From: UBA3941 sp002385665
GTDB taxonomy: Bacteria; Bacillota; Clostridia; Caldicoprobacterales; UBA3941
Direction of reading: 5' to 3'
DNA: 64,000 nt
Assembly (NCBI GenBank): GCA_050949255.1
Contig: JBMNFJ010000017.1
Span: forward strand, 372,001 to 436,000
Shown here: positions 37,501 through 49,545 of the stretch, in pieces
Position numbering within the stretch: the stretch's first letter is position 1
How the letters are laid out: each line of letters starts with the position of its first letter
Notes under the pieces: generated by a model
The model's database searches: none
The model's input: the letters and a program-made list of their open reading frames with translations, nothing else
Told to the model about the DNA's origin: nothing
Translations under genes and position numbers: made by a program

Positions 37501-37745
37501 GAAGAAAGATGGACCTGTATATCCAATCCAAGGAGGGGAATTGGTATAGATCAAAAAGCCGCCTGGATGGCAAATATGTGGTTTTTGAAGCCGAAGGAAA
37601 TAGTGTTACGTTTACAGTAGTGTATAATAAACCCTCATATATAGGATATATGGTTTTGGCAGCGGTGATGTTTATGGTTATAGTGTCTTTTGTATATATG
37701 AAAAAGAGAAAGGAACATCCGAGGAATGTTGAGTTGGATAAGTAG
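34533..37745 (+). CDS. large secreted GLUG-repeat / coiled-coil surface protein
   Basis: 1070 residues. Signal peptide 1-25 (IILVILIILSAFTPGIIVAS). Residues about 30-310 include a series of GLUG-type repeats (IGGLVGYNRGTIENC, VGGLVGWN, IGGIAGYNMGTI, IGGIAGVNTG, VGGIAGRQTG). About 310-650 is long, charged, heptad-like helix rich in Asp/Glu/Leu/Ile. A second GLUG block follows (about 668-850). The C-terminal region has a YCNYGD...GYHGKWEEF module, a TM at about 1038-1058 and a basic KKRKEH tail, so it is a membrane-anchored surface protein. Its start lies inside the MMPL gene, so it is probably exported by, or works with, that transporter. Specific function unknown. Confidence 0.85.
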   Translation: MKKISIILVILIILSAFTPGIIVASPDPAYKTIIIRDAEDLHNLSKNCSYDAFSHGIKVVLNGDIDLKGEDFVPIPIFSGIFDGAGYSIKGLSIEVEGSNHGLFRYLDEGATIKNLKVQGIVTPVGDKSTIGGLVGYNRGTIENCEFSGYIRGRDIVGGLVGWNGKTGIIKDSGAKGAIYGIRKIGGIAGYNMGTIIGCSNEFSVNTTVEEYKPDFGNFDLENFDIAELSKLSPDITDIGGIAGVNTGIIKNSQNLGTIGYTQVGYNVGGIAGRQTGYITDCINEGYVQGRKEVGGIVGQMEPHINVFIPPSKLNRLHDELDTLHSSINKLINLTQSTTIEMNQKLTKIQEDINAGKTHAKQLINMSKDLINEAGITAAEIMDRIKPIIEESNEVPEDLERSISAMKKSLDYIKKVLERLAEYDWEDEELNIKIENLLSLAKDIYDKVNQASSDINQILEKLQEGDTEGILDLLQSVLRNLNSAISLISEAQDVLKEIGETIGDLLASLDGDIDDDLKTALDYIEETLDLLGKVFSRIQNISKKMNDLINYFTDMPQWDLDAIGDAYEKTKEDLFDSLGDMSITLSDLMDTLFVQGEMMIGDMQTINDQFFLIMDLTFSLIDDLMNNDRELDEFYQDVSREEIDKKTEGKVIRSKNMGTIEGDINVGGIAGSMAIELQLDPEDEFNINSNTSLNAVYQTSAIIQQCENSGRITGKKNNVGGIVGSMDLGYIVDCVATELIESIDGDYVGGIAGRSHGPIVSSYAKCTLRGANYIGGIAGHGTEIVDSHTLIKMERSNAYIGAIAGDIDTNSVIKMNTFVSDTLSGIDGISYREKAEPTSYEELILKEGIPAVFKELKLTFLAEDEVIHTQYCNYGDPISEIILPEVPEKEGYHGKWEEFHEDNITFDTTIKAIYTPITRVLESHEKRDSVLPVVLVEGQFTHEDSLTLVLNDEIEPPKLKKGTLADQLTVIIPDDGDLNHTIRYLPSIAGRKMDLYIQSKEGNWYRSKSRLDGKYVVFEAEGNSVTFTVVYNKPSYIGYMVLAAVMFMVIVSFVYMKKRKEHPRNVELDK

Positions 37746-37790
37746 CAGGGGAGTGAACCCACACTTAAAAAAGAATAAAAAATTAGGGTG

Positions 37791-37819
37791 TTGACATACT
37801 ATAAATGCTATGCTAGTAT
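37791..37819 (+). promoter_or_regulatory. rRNA operon promoter P1
   Basis: TTGACA (37791-37796), 17-nt spacer, TAGTAT (37814-37819). Confidence 0.8.
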
Positions 37820-37898
37820 ATAAATCGTTGTTCAAAAACAACGAATCGGGTATCGGAAGGTCACCATAAATTGGGTCTAAAAGAATTAAAAAAAGATG

Positions 37899-37927
37899 TT
37901 GACAAAGTATTCGGTATCTGATAGCAT
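37899..37927 (+). promoter_or_regulatory. rRNA operon promoter P2
   Basis: TTGACA (37899-37904), 17-nt spacer, TAGCAT (37922-37927). Tandem with P1, about 108 bp downstream, as is usual for rRNA operons of Firmicutes. Confidence 0.75.
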
Positions 37928-37991
37928 AGTAAGAGTCGCCCCAAGAAAGGGAAGCGACACAAAGTTAAGAGCTATTGATCTTTGAAAACTG

Positions 37992-38011
37992 AACAGTGTA
38001 ATAAATTAAGC
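37992..38011 (+). other. 16S precursor processing stem, 5' arm
   Basis: AACAGTGTAAT plus ATTAAGC here can pair with GCTTAATTACACTGTT at 39834-39849, beyond the 16S 3' end, enclosing 16S in a stalk of the kind cut by RNase III. Two extra A's form a bulge. Confidence 0.7.
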
Positions 38012-38130
38012 GAAGTCAATTCCAAAAGCGTACTGTCGGGGTGATGCGATATAGCATTGCTATTAGGGCAGTACGGACAACGAATAATTTAGCAAGAGTT
38101 AAGATCAAATGATCTTTTAAACAATAAAGT

Positions 38131-43133
<5,003 letters not shown>

Positions 43134-43169
43134 ATAGATCCATTGTGCAGTTTTGAGGGTATATATGAA

Positions 43170-43247
43170 TATTCGCGAAGCGACATATTCTACCTATGAA
43201 AGCTTTAGTATTCGCGAAGCGACATATTCTACCTATAAAAGCTTTGA
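43170..43247 (+). repeat. 39-bp tandem duplication in the 23S-5S spacer
   Basis: Units 43170-43208 and 43209-43247 begin TATTCGCGAAGCGACATATT and are identical except for one G/A difference and the last two bases. Each contains the palindrome TTCGCGAA. It lies between the 23S stalk and 5S rRNA. Confidence 0.9.
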
Positions 43248-43337
43248 TATTTTGCCAAGCAAAATAATCCGGACCGAAAGCAGTGGCTTTACGGAGCAAA
43301 ACGCTGCGAGAGGTCATAAGAACCAATGATAACAATT

Positions 43338-43453
43338 TCCGGTGGCGATAGCGAAGGGGATACACCTGTTCCCATCCCGAACACAGAAGTTAAGCCCTTC
43401 AGCGCCGATGGTACTTGGGGGGAGACCCCCTGGGAGAGTAGGTCGCTGCCGGA
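43338..43453 (+). rRNA. rrf: 5S ribosomal RNA
   Basis: 116 nt with helix I formed by TCCGGTGGCG and CGCTGCCGGA, and the standard CCCATCCCGAACACAGAAGTTAAG region in the middle. Ends set by the terminal stem. Confidence 0.96.
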
Positions 43454-43465
43454 TTCCAATATATA

Positions 43466-43503
43466 AAAGCCTCATGAGGTATTACTCCTGGGGCTTTGTT
43501 TTA
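43466..43503 (+). terminator. rRNA operon terminator
   Basis: AAAGCC (43466-43471) pairs with GGGCTTT (43491-43497), with an inner ATGAGG/ACTCCT-type helix, followed by GTTTTATTATT. Confidence 0.8.
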
Positions 43504-43732
43504 TTATTGGGAGTTACTGGATACTTTTATAAATAAATATTCAATGCTTAGATACTATACCTTTCATTTTCTTTTCAGCTATTTCATATAAAGATGATGA
43601 ATGGAGCAGCAGATAATAAGATTCAACATTCCCCGCTAAAAAAACATATTGACTTGCTATTGGTGTTGCTATAAACTGGAATTAATTATATGATGTCATG
43701 TATGATAATAATGACTTATTGGGGGGAGAAAC

Positions 43733-44401
43733 ATGCGGGGTCGTACTTTTATAGGCATATTGTTCATTGCACTGGGAATAGGATTCTTACTGGATAGAAT
43801 GGATATAATCTCATTTTCAACCTTGATATCTACATATTGGCCTGCCATATTGATCCTGATAGGGGCAAGTCAGCTCTTTTCCAGGGGGCATTCTTCAGTA
43901 TCCGGACTTATTCTAATATTTATAGGCCTTTTCTTTCTCTTGAGAAAGCTTGATATATTGCCTGCTGATATTAGTAAATACTTTTGGCCGTCCTTGTTAA
44001 TACTTCTTGGTATAGTTGTTATCTTTGGAAGACCAAGAAATACTGGGATACCCGTATCAAGAGAAGATATATTAAACCATTTTGTTATCTTTTCGGGTTT
44101 GGAAAACAGATGTGTATCCCAGGATTTTAAAGGTGGAAACGCTACCGCTATATTTGGTAGTATAGATCTGGACTTACGGGACGCGGATCTGAGGGATGAA
44201 GGTGCATTTTTGGATTTGACTACCGTATTCGGGGGCATCAGCATAAAGGTTCCGGATCGGTGGAAGGTGGCTGTAACGGGTACACCTCTATTTGGTGGAT
44301 GGGAGAATAAAACAAGGAAACCAAGTGATACTTCCCAAAATCAACCTGAATTAAAGATTAGATGTTTTGCCATGTTTGGAGGTATTGAAATTAAAAATTA
44401 G
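43733..44401 (+). CDS. LiaF-like membrane protein
   Basis: 222 residues. Four hydrophobic segments fill residues 1-105 as two similar hairpins (FIGILFIALGIGFLLDRMDI and LILIFIGLFFLLRKLDILP), matching the LiaF/DUF5668 transmembrane module. The C-terminal half has the beta-solenoid-like repeats AIFGSIDLDLRDA, TVFGGISIKVP and AMFGGIEIKN of the cell-wall-active antibiotic response domain. In Bacillus LiaF inhibits the LiaRS envelope-stress system; no LiaRS genes are adjacent here, so the role is uncertain. GGGGAG precedes the ATG. It converges with the next gene with only 4 bp between stops. Confidence 0.82.
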   Translation: MRGRTFIGILFIALGIGFLLDRMDIISFSTLISTYWPAILILIGASQLFSRGHSSVSGLILIFIGLFFLLRKLDILPADISKYFWPSLLILLGIVVIFGRPRNTGIPVSREDILNHFVIFSGLENRCVSQDFKGGNATAIFGSIDLDLRDADLRDEGAFLDLTTVFGGISIKVPDRWKVAVTGTPLFGGWENKTRKPSDTSQNQPELKIRCFAMFGGIEIKN

Positions 44402-44405
44402 TCTG

Positions 44406-45323
44406 TTAATCGCTTAGAAGTGCATCTATTGTTGTAAACTCATAGCCTTGCTCCTTTAGGATTTCGATAATCCGGGGCAGGGCTTTCGTTGTCTCAAAAC
44501 GCCAGTCCTTTCCCCCTGCACAATGCAATAAAATTATGGCTCCGGGATAAACAGAACTTATGACCTTATTCTGGATCTCCTCAGATTCTGAACCGGTCCA
44601 ATCCAAGGAATCTATGGACCAGCTGATAACCACATAACCCTTTTCTCCGATCTGTTCAATTTGAGACGGGGTCAAGAGCCCATATGGGGGACGATAATAG
44701 GAGGGCACGGGTAAGTCCACGCAATCCTCCAGGGCTTGTTGGGCGGATGTAACCTCCGCCAGAAATTCCGAATCCGTTAGCAGGGTGGGTCGCAGGTGGG
44801 ACCAGCTGTGGTTTGCAATTTGGTGCCCTTCATCAATCATCCTCCTTATTATATGGGGATAGCGTTTTACTTCCTGTCCTATAAGGAAAAAAGTAGCCGT
44901 AATCTCGTTTTCCTTTAAAATATCGAGTATTTTTGGTGTAGTTCTGCCATCAGGACCGTCATCAAAGGTTAATGCTACCCTTTTCTTATTGGTGGACTGG
45001 TCCATTTTAAAGAGATCAGGATATCTTTCCTGTAAAACCCTGGCCTTTCTATAATATTTCTCATCCGGTGGTAAATTTTCATCCACTTCCCGATCCTTAT
45101 CTTCTTGGGGCACTTCTACGGGGTCATTGGCAAAACTATTATTGGAGTGGCTCTTGTTTATATCGGTAGCTGAAAATTCATTGTTAGTAATCTCAGGGAT
45201 CCTGTACTGCATGTCTTCAGGATTTCTCGCTTTATTTTCCCGGGCCGAAATGATTCCCAAGGTAATTCCAAGTAGTAAGAATATCACAGCTGATAATATC
45301 TTTAGTTTTTTATTGGAGCTCAA
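44406..45323 (-). CDS. polysaccharide deacetylase (CE4/NodB domain), membrane anchored
   Basis: 305 residues. N-terminal membrane anchor (ILSAVIFLLLGITLGII), a linker of about 75 residues, then a NodB domain: motif 1 ALTFDDGPDGRTTPKIL (catalytic base and metal Asp), motif 2 HQIANHSWSH (metal His pair), motif 3 YYRPPYG, motif 4 SWSIDSLDWTG and motif 5 IILLHCAGG. All catalytic motifs are present. Likely removes N-acetyl groups from peptidoglycan or another envelope glycan. TTG start with GGGGG 7 nt upstream. Confidence 0.92.
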   Translation of the reverse strand: MSSNKKLKILSAVIFLLLGITLGIISARENKARNPEDMQYRIPEITNNEFSATDINKSHSNNSFANDPVEVPQEDKDREVDENLPPDEKYYRKARVLQERYPDLFKMDQSTNKKRVALTFDDGPDGRTTPKILDILKENEITATFFLIGQEVKRYPHIIRRMIDEGHQIANHSWSHLRPTLLTDSEFLAEVTSAQQALEDCVDLPVPSYYRPPYGLLTPSQIEQIGEKGYVVISWSIDSLDWTGSESEEIQNKVISSVYPGAIILLHCAGGKDWRFETTKALPRIIEILKEQGYEFTTIDALLSD

Positions 45324-45512
45324 TTAATTTCCCCCTTTTCAACAGATGATTTGATTTATGCCCTTATAGTCTCACCAATCTTTTTAAAATAATAAGCTGG
45401 TTTAAAAATAGGTTCCCTCCCTAAAGATAGGCAAAGAATCCATCCGATAATTTGGCCCCAAAGGGATTGGATTATGCTTTTAAAGATTCGGATAAAATAT
45501 TTGAAAAAAGAG

Positions 45513-45541
45513 TTGACAAACAGAATAAAATAATATATTAT
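45513..45541 (+). promoter_or_regulatory. promoter of trxA
   Basis: TTGACA (45513-45518), 17-nt spacer, TATTAT (45536-45541). The ATG lies 40 bp downstream. Confidence 0.75.
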
Positions 45542-45581
45542 AATATTACGATATAACGATTACAATATAGGGGGATTTAGA

Positions 45582-45911
45582 ATGAGTAAAAATATTGTAT
45601 CTTTGAATCAAAGTAATTTTAGAAATGAAGTGCTAAACAGCAAAAACCCTGTCCTGATTGATTTTTATGCCGATTGGTGTGCTCCCTGCAGGATGATGTC
45701 TCCTATCCTGGATCAGGTAGCAAAGGAGTACGAGGGGAAGGCCACCGTTGCTAAGCTGGACGTAGATGCAAACAACGCCCTGGCTGCACAATTTGGGGTG
45801 ATGAGTATACCAACCCTGGTATTCTTTAAAGACGGTAAAGAGGTTAAACGTGTCATTGGAGTGCGTCCCAAGTCAGAACTGACCCGTACTTTGGATATGA
45901 TGATTGGATAA
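45582..45911 (+). CDS. trxA: thioredoxin with a CAPC active site
   Basis: 109-residue thioredoxin fold. The redox motif is DWCAPCRMM (Cys33, Cys36); standard thioredoxins have CGPC. MSIPTLVFFKDGKEV with the cis-Pro loop and a helical C-terminus are intact. GGGGG precedes the ATG. It is a single-gene unit followed by a 10-bp hairpin. The Ala replacing Gly occurs in some clostridial thioredoxins and should change the redox potential only modestly (inference). Confidence 0.94.
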   Translation: MSKNIVSLNQSNFRNEVLNSKNPVLIDFYADWCAPCRMMSPILDQVAKEYEGKATVAKLDVDANNALAAQFGVMSIPTLVFFKDGKEVKRVIGVRPKSELTRTLDMMIG

Positions 45912-45954
45912 AACAGCTGGATGGATAGATGTAAGAGAAAAGTACCTAAAAGCG

Positions 45955-45982
45955 ATACCGGCTGTCCTATGGCAGCCGGTAT
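45955..45982 (+). terminator. hairpin after trxA
   Basis: Perfect 10-bp stem ATACCGGCTG (45955-45964) / CAGCCGGTAT (45973-45982). It is followed by an A/T mix rather than a clean T-run, so strength is uncertain. Beyond it, 45983-46258 holds no supported gene. Confidence 0.5.
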
Positions 45983-46258
45983 AAATATATATAAAAGGAG
46001 GTCAAAAAACAACTAGTATCCAAATTTAATTAATCCTGAAAGGATTGCTAATAATTTATCATATCCCTTAAATCCATTATACTAATAATCGTATAAATTT
46101 CAACAACTTTCGATAAATTCAGCATTATATATAAACAAAACTGTCCTTTTTTAGAATTATTGTATAGATAACCAATGCTAATTAAATGATTTCCTATAAT
46201 TGAGTTTCCTATTCTTAAATCAAAAAAACATTTGGAACATAAATATATGACGCGGCTC

Positions 46259-46286
46259 TTGCATATCTGGGATAATATAGTATAAT
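46259..46286 (+). promoter_or_regulatory. promoter of the serS leader
   Basis: TTGCAT (46259-46264), 16-nt spacer, TATAAT (46281-46286), just before the T-box leader. Confidence 0.65.
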
Positions 46287-46294
46287 ATTAGGCA

Positions 46295-46545
46295 AGAATT
46301 AAATCATTGATCGGCAATGAAGGGAAATAGTAGATAAGTCAAGGTTCCCAAGAGAACCGGTGGCAGGTGTGAACCGGTGAACCCCTTTATCGAATCCATC
46401 CCAGAGCTACAGGCCGAATTATAGTAAGCTATGTCGTCGTCGAGGCGTTATCTCGTTATCAGAGTGGGGGATATTTATCCCCAATTAGGGTGGCAACGCG
46501 GGTTTCTCGTCCCTTTTATAGGGAACGGGAATTTTTTATTTTTGT
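46295..46545 (+). promoter_or_regulatory. serine T-box riboswitch
   Basis: The leader contains the T-box core AGGGTGGCAACGCGG (46487-46501). A terminator hairpin follows, with CGTCCC...GGGAACGGG, then TTTTTTATTTTT (46531-46542). In Stem I the specifier appears as TCC (46395-46397) in the context GAATCCATC, a serine codon. The TGGC of the T-box bulge should pair with the 3' end GCCA, and both tRNA-Ser genes in this window end in GCCA, which fits. Uncharged tRNA-Ser should stabilise the antiterminator and induce serS. Confidence 0.92.
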
Positions 46546-46565
46546 TAACTTTTTGGAGGTGTGTC

Positions 46566-47839
46566 ATGTTAGATCCCAGATTTATAAGAGATAATATAGA
46601 TCTAGTAAGAGAAGGGTTGAATAAGCGAAAAGAGGATATTGATCTTGATAAGTTCTTGTTGCTGGATAAGAAGAGAAGGGAATATATCGCCCAAACAGAA
46701 CAGCTAAAGAGCAGAAGAAACGCCGTGACTCAGGATATAGCCAAATTAAAGCGGGAGAAACAGGATGCCAACCATCTTATAAAGGAGATGCAGGAGGTAT
46801 CCAAAACCATTAAGGAATTGGATGATAAGGTAAGGGAGGTACAGAATGAACTGGATGAGTTCCTGTTAACCATACCCAATATTCCACACTCTTCAGTACC
46901 TACGGGAGAAACCGATGAGAACAATGAGACGGTAAGGGAATGGGGGCAACCCACAACCTTTGATTTCGAACCAAAGGCCCATTGGGATATAGGTGAGGGA
47001 TTGGGTATATTGGATTTTTCCACGGCTGGCAAGGTTACAGGGGCCAGGTTTACCTTCTACAAGGGGTATGGGGCCAGGTTGGAGAGGGCATTGATCAATT
47101 TTATGCTGGATCTTCATACAACCGAGCACGGATATACAGAGGTATTCCCCCCGTTTATGGTCCATAGGAGAAGCATGGTTGGAACCGGTCAATTGCCCAA
47201 GTTCGAAGAGGATGCTTTCAGGGTAGCGGATACGGAATATTTTTTAGTCCCCACTGCCGAGGTCCCGGTGACCAATATGTATAGGGAAGAAATCCTTGAC
47301 GAAAGCCGGCTTCCCATCAAGCATGTAGCCTATAGTGCCTGTTTCAGGGCGGAGGCCGGATCAGCAGGCAGGGATACACGTGGCCTGATAAGGCAGCATC
47401 AATTCAACAAGGTAGAGTTGGTGAAGTTCGTTAAGCCCGAGGAATCATATGAAGAGCTGGAAAAGCTGACCAATGATGCGGAGAAGGTGCTTCAGCTCCT
47501 GGGGCTTCCCTATAGGGTATCAGTGCTATGTACCGGGGATCTGGGCTTCTCATCGGCAAAAACCTATGATCTGGAGGTATGGATGCCCAGCTACGGGAGA
47601 TACGTAGAGATCTCCTCCTGCAGTAATTTTGAGGATTTCCAGGCTCGTCGGGCTGACATCAAATACAGGCCCGCCGATAAGGGAAAGGACAGCCTTTGTC
47701 CATACCTTAAATGGTTCAGGGAATAGCAGTGGGACGTACTGTGGCAGCCATCCTGGAGAACTACCAGCAGGCCGATGGTACGGTTAAGGTACCCGAAAAG
47801 CTCATCCCATACATGGGTGGAATAGATATAATAAAGTAA
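46566..47839 (+). CDS. serS: seryl-tRNA synthetase, 3' end interrupted by two apparent frameshifts
   Basis: Class II synthetase charging tRNA-Ser. ATG 46566 (MLDPRFIRDNIDLVREGL) has GGAGG 6 nt upstream. The N-terminal coiled-coil arm (about residues 30-105) and motif 2 (SACFRAEAGSAGRDTRGLIRQHQF) are intact. The open frame stops at 47726 after KGKDSLCPYLKWFRE. The conserved end is still in the DNA in other frames: HTLNGSG at 47701-47721 needs a +1 shift, and IAVGRTVAAILENYQ onward (47723-47839, ending MGGIDIIK) needs a second +1. One extra base near 47700 and one near 47722 explain it. Motif 3, with its essential Arg, lies after the second break, so as read the product would be inactive. Confidence 0.85.
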
Positions 47840-47902
47840 TCGGATCAATAACGGTTTGGTAATAATGCCTATATTTCACTGAATTTGACCATAAAAAGTT
47901 GG

Positions 47903-47931
47903 TTGACAGTCAATTTTACTTTTGGTATACT
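47903..47931 (+). promoter_or_regulatory. promoter of the tRNA-Ser pair
   Basis: TTGACA (47903-47908), 17-nt spacer, TATACT (47926-47931). The -35 is part of the short palindrome TTGACAGTCAA. Confidence 0.88.
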
Positions 47932-47946
47932 AGATAAGTGTCAACG

Positions 47947-47974
47947 CTGGAGCCCATGGGGACATGGGCTCCAG
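47947..47974 (+). other. perfect 12-bp hairpin at the start of the tRNA-Ser transcript
   Basis: CTGGAGCCCATG (47947-47958) / CATGGGCTCCAG (47963-47974) with a 4-nt loop. It lies 16-43 bp after the -10, so it would form at the very 5' end of the tRNA precursor. No good T-run follows, so it is probably not the serS terminator. Confidence 0.75.
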
Positions 47975-48006
47975 AGTCTACTTTTAAATTATTGTGAATG
48001 CATTAG

Positions 48007-48095
48007 GGAGAGGTGTCCGAGTGGTTTATGGAGCTGGTCTTGAAAACCAGTGACACCGAAAGGTGCCGGGGGTTCGAATCCCTCCCTCTCCGCCA
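48007..48095 (+). tRNA. tRNA-Ser (anticodon TGA)
   Basis: Acceptor stem GGAGAGG/CCTCTCC, anticodon stem CTGGT/ACCAG around CTTGAAA (anticodon TGA), a long variable arm as expected for serine, TTCGAAT in the T loop and an encoded CCA after discriminator G. 89 nt including CCA. Confidence 0.97.
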
Positions 48096-48119
48096 AGTAA
48101 ATAGTATAAACTATAATAC

Positions 48120-48210
48120 GGAGAAGTACCCAAGTGGCCGAAGGGGCGCCCCTGCTAAGGGCGTAGGTCGGGTGACCGGCGCGAGGGTTCAAATCCCTCC
48201 TTCTCCGCCA
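48120..48210 (+). tRNA. tRNA-Ser (anticodon GCT)
   Basis: Acceptor stem GGAGAAG/CTTCTCC, anticodon stem CGCCC/GGGCG around CTGCTAA (anticodon GCT), a long variable arm, TTCAAAT T loop, discriminator G and encoded CCA. 91 nt including CCA. It follows the first tRNA by 24 bp on the same transcript. Confidence 0.97.
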
Positions 48211-48265
48211 AATCAAATACCATCTATTGATAAAAGGAATTTTGTCGACAGGTGGTTTTTTGTTT

Positions 48266-48308
48266 GCCCGAAAGTGCTTGATTAACGCTGCTTTCGGGCT
48301 TTGTGCTT
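48266..48308 (+). terminator. terminator of the tRNA-Ser unit
   Basis: 9-bp stem GCCCGAAAG (48266-48274) / CTTTCGGGC (48291-48299), followed by TTTGTGCTTTTT. Confidence 0.8.
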
Positions 48309-48417
48309 TTTGCCTTGTAGCAATAGTTGGTGTTTTAGAGTAGCCGTTTTCGGAGGATACTTGACACGAACTTGTGGCTGCCAAGTGCTTATTTTTAACG
48401 ATTAGACCTCTGGGGGT

Positions 48418-48437
48418 GTGCATCTTTTAACGATTTG
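48418..48437 (+). repeat. left copy of the 20-bp direct repeat bounding the island
   Basis: GTGCATCTTTTAACGATTTG, identical to 61096-61115. The core TTTTAACGATT also occurs at 48393-48403, and inverted within 48444-48455. It lies about 200 bp after the tRNA-Ser pair. Interpreted as a possible attachment-site duplication (inference). Confidence 0.75.
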
Positions 48438-48457
48438 CCTTGTAATCGTTAAAAGAT
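48422..48457. repeat. 14-bp perfect inverted repeat overlapping the left direct repeat
   Basis: ATCTTTTAACGATT (48422-48435) and AATCGTTAAAAGAT (48444-48457) with an 8-bp centre. Could be a recombinase core site or a transcription terminator-like hairpin. No partner inverted arm is seen at the right copy. Confidence 0.8.
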
Positions 48458-48559
48458 ACTGTTACGGCAAAATTTGGCTGCCCAAAGGCAAGCAGCATAT
48501 CTTGGAACTTTGGACGAGAATCCTATGATTAAAGGTTTTAAAGAGATAGATGGATGTGT

Positions 48560-48588
48560 TTGACAAAATCAGTCGCACATAGTATACT
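48560..48588 (+). promoter_or_regulatory. strong promoter without its gene, abutting the IS element
   Basis: TTGACA (48560-48565), 17-nt spacer, TATACT (48583-48588), pointing right into the left end of the IS, which starts 30 bp later. No gene lies between. It may have driven the now-truncated ATPase gene on the far side. Confidence 0.7.
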
Positions 48589-48676
48589 TGTAATACAATG
48601 GACCTATGTCAATACTTTGGACACAAAAAGTTGAACATTTTCTCTCTGCATGATATTAATACGTAGAGAAAGATTA

Positions 48677-49537
48677 CTAAGCTGCAAGAATCTCATCTTC
48701 AACCTGCTGTGGGGTTTTATAATCCAGCGCACTGTGCCTCCTTCTGCGGTTATACCAAGACTCTATATATTCAAAGATAGCTGTTTTAGCCTCTTCAAAT
48801 GTATGATATGTATTTAAGTATACTTCTTCCTTCTTTAATACAGAATGGAAGGATTCCATACAAGCATTATCATAAGGATTTCCCTTTCTGCTGAAGGAAT
48901 GCTTCATATTTTTTTCTATAAGCATATCCTCAAATACTGCGCTTGTATATTGGCTGCCTAAATCTGAATGAAGGATAATACCTGTAGTATCTTCTACATT
49001 GAGACATGCATTTTCTACAGCCTTTTTAGCTAATTCGGCGGTTGGATTTTTACCATATGAATAACCGATGATTTTCCTATTATATAAGTCCATAACTGAT
49101 GCTAGATAAGTCCAGCCCTCTTTAAGAACATGTATATACGTAATGTCAGTAACCCATTTTTGGTTTATTGTTGTAGTAGTAAAATCACGATTTAGTATAT
49201 TTTCCTTATCGTCTGGAACCTTACCTTGGTTATTTTGATACTTATATTTGCGTACTACAACACTGCGAAGACCAAGCTTAGCCATATGTCTTTGCACTCT
49301 TTTAACAGAACAAGGGATACAGGCTTCTTCAAGATCTCGCTGTATCTTAATAGCACCGTAACGCCCCTTAGATTTGTCATAGTAATATTTAACTTCATCA
49401 CTAAATTTGTTGTAATCAATTTCTCTTTGCGATGTAACATGATTAATTACGGCATAATAAGTACTGCGAGGAAACTTAAGTACCTTGCACATTTGTTTAA
49501 CAGTATAATTATCAAGATTAGCTTGAATAAAGGACAC
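48677..49537 (-). CDS. IS3-family transposase OrfB (DDE integrase domain)
   Basis: 286 residues from a GTG at 49537, but normally made as an OrfAB fusion. HTH_21-type region (residues 20-75: RYGAIKIQRDLEE), then the rve catalytic core with Asp in VTDITYIHV, Asp in LHSDLGSQY, and Glu in ACMESFHSVLKKE 35 residues later, completing DDE. C-terminal WYNRRRRHSALDYKTPQQ is typical. Intact and probably active in trans with OrfA. Confidence 0.95.
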   Translation of the reverse strand: MSFIQANLDNYTVKQMCKVLKFPRSTYYAVINHVTSQREIDYNKFSDEVKYYYDKSKGRYGAIKIQRDLEEACIPCSVKRVQRHMAKLGLRSVVVRKYKYQNNQGKVPDDKENILNRDFTTTTINQKWVTDITYIHVLKEGWTYLASVMDLYNRKIIGYSYGKNPTAELAKKAVENACLNVEDTTGIILHSDLGSQYTSAVFEDMLIEKNMKHSFSRKGNPYDNACMESFHSVLKKEEVYLNTYHTFEEAKTAIFEYIESWYNRRRRHSALDYKTPQQVEDEILAA

Positions 49538-49545
49538 GTACTCAG

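Noticed and set aside
45995..46012. AAGGAGGT ribosome-like site after the trxA hairpin
   Set aside because: No ATG, GTG or TTG opens a frame at a useful distance.
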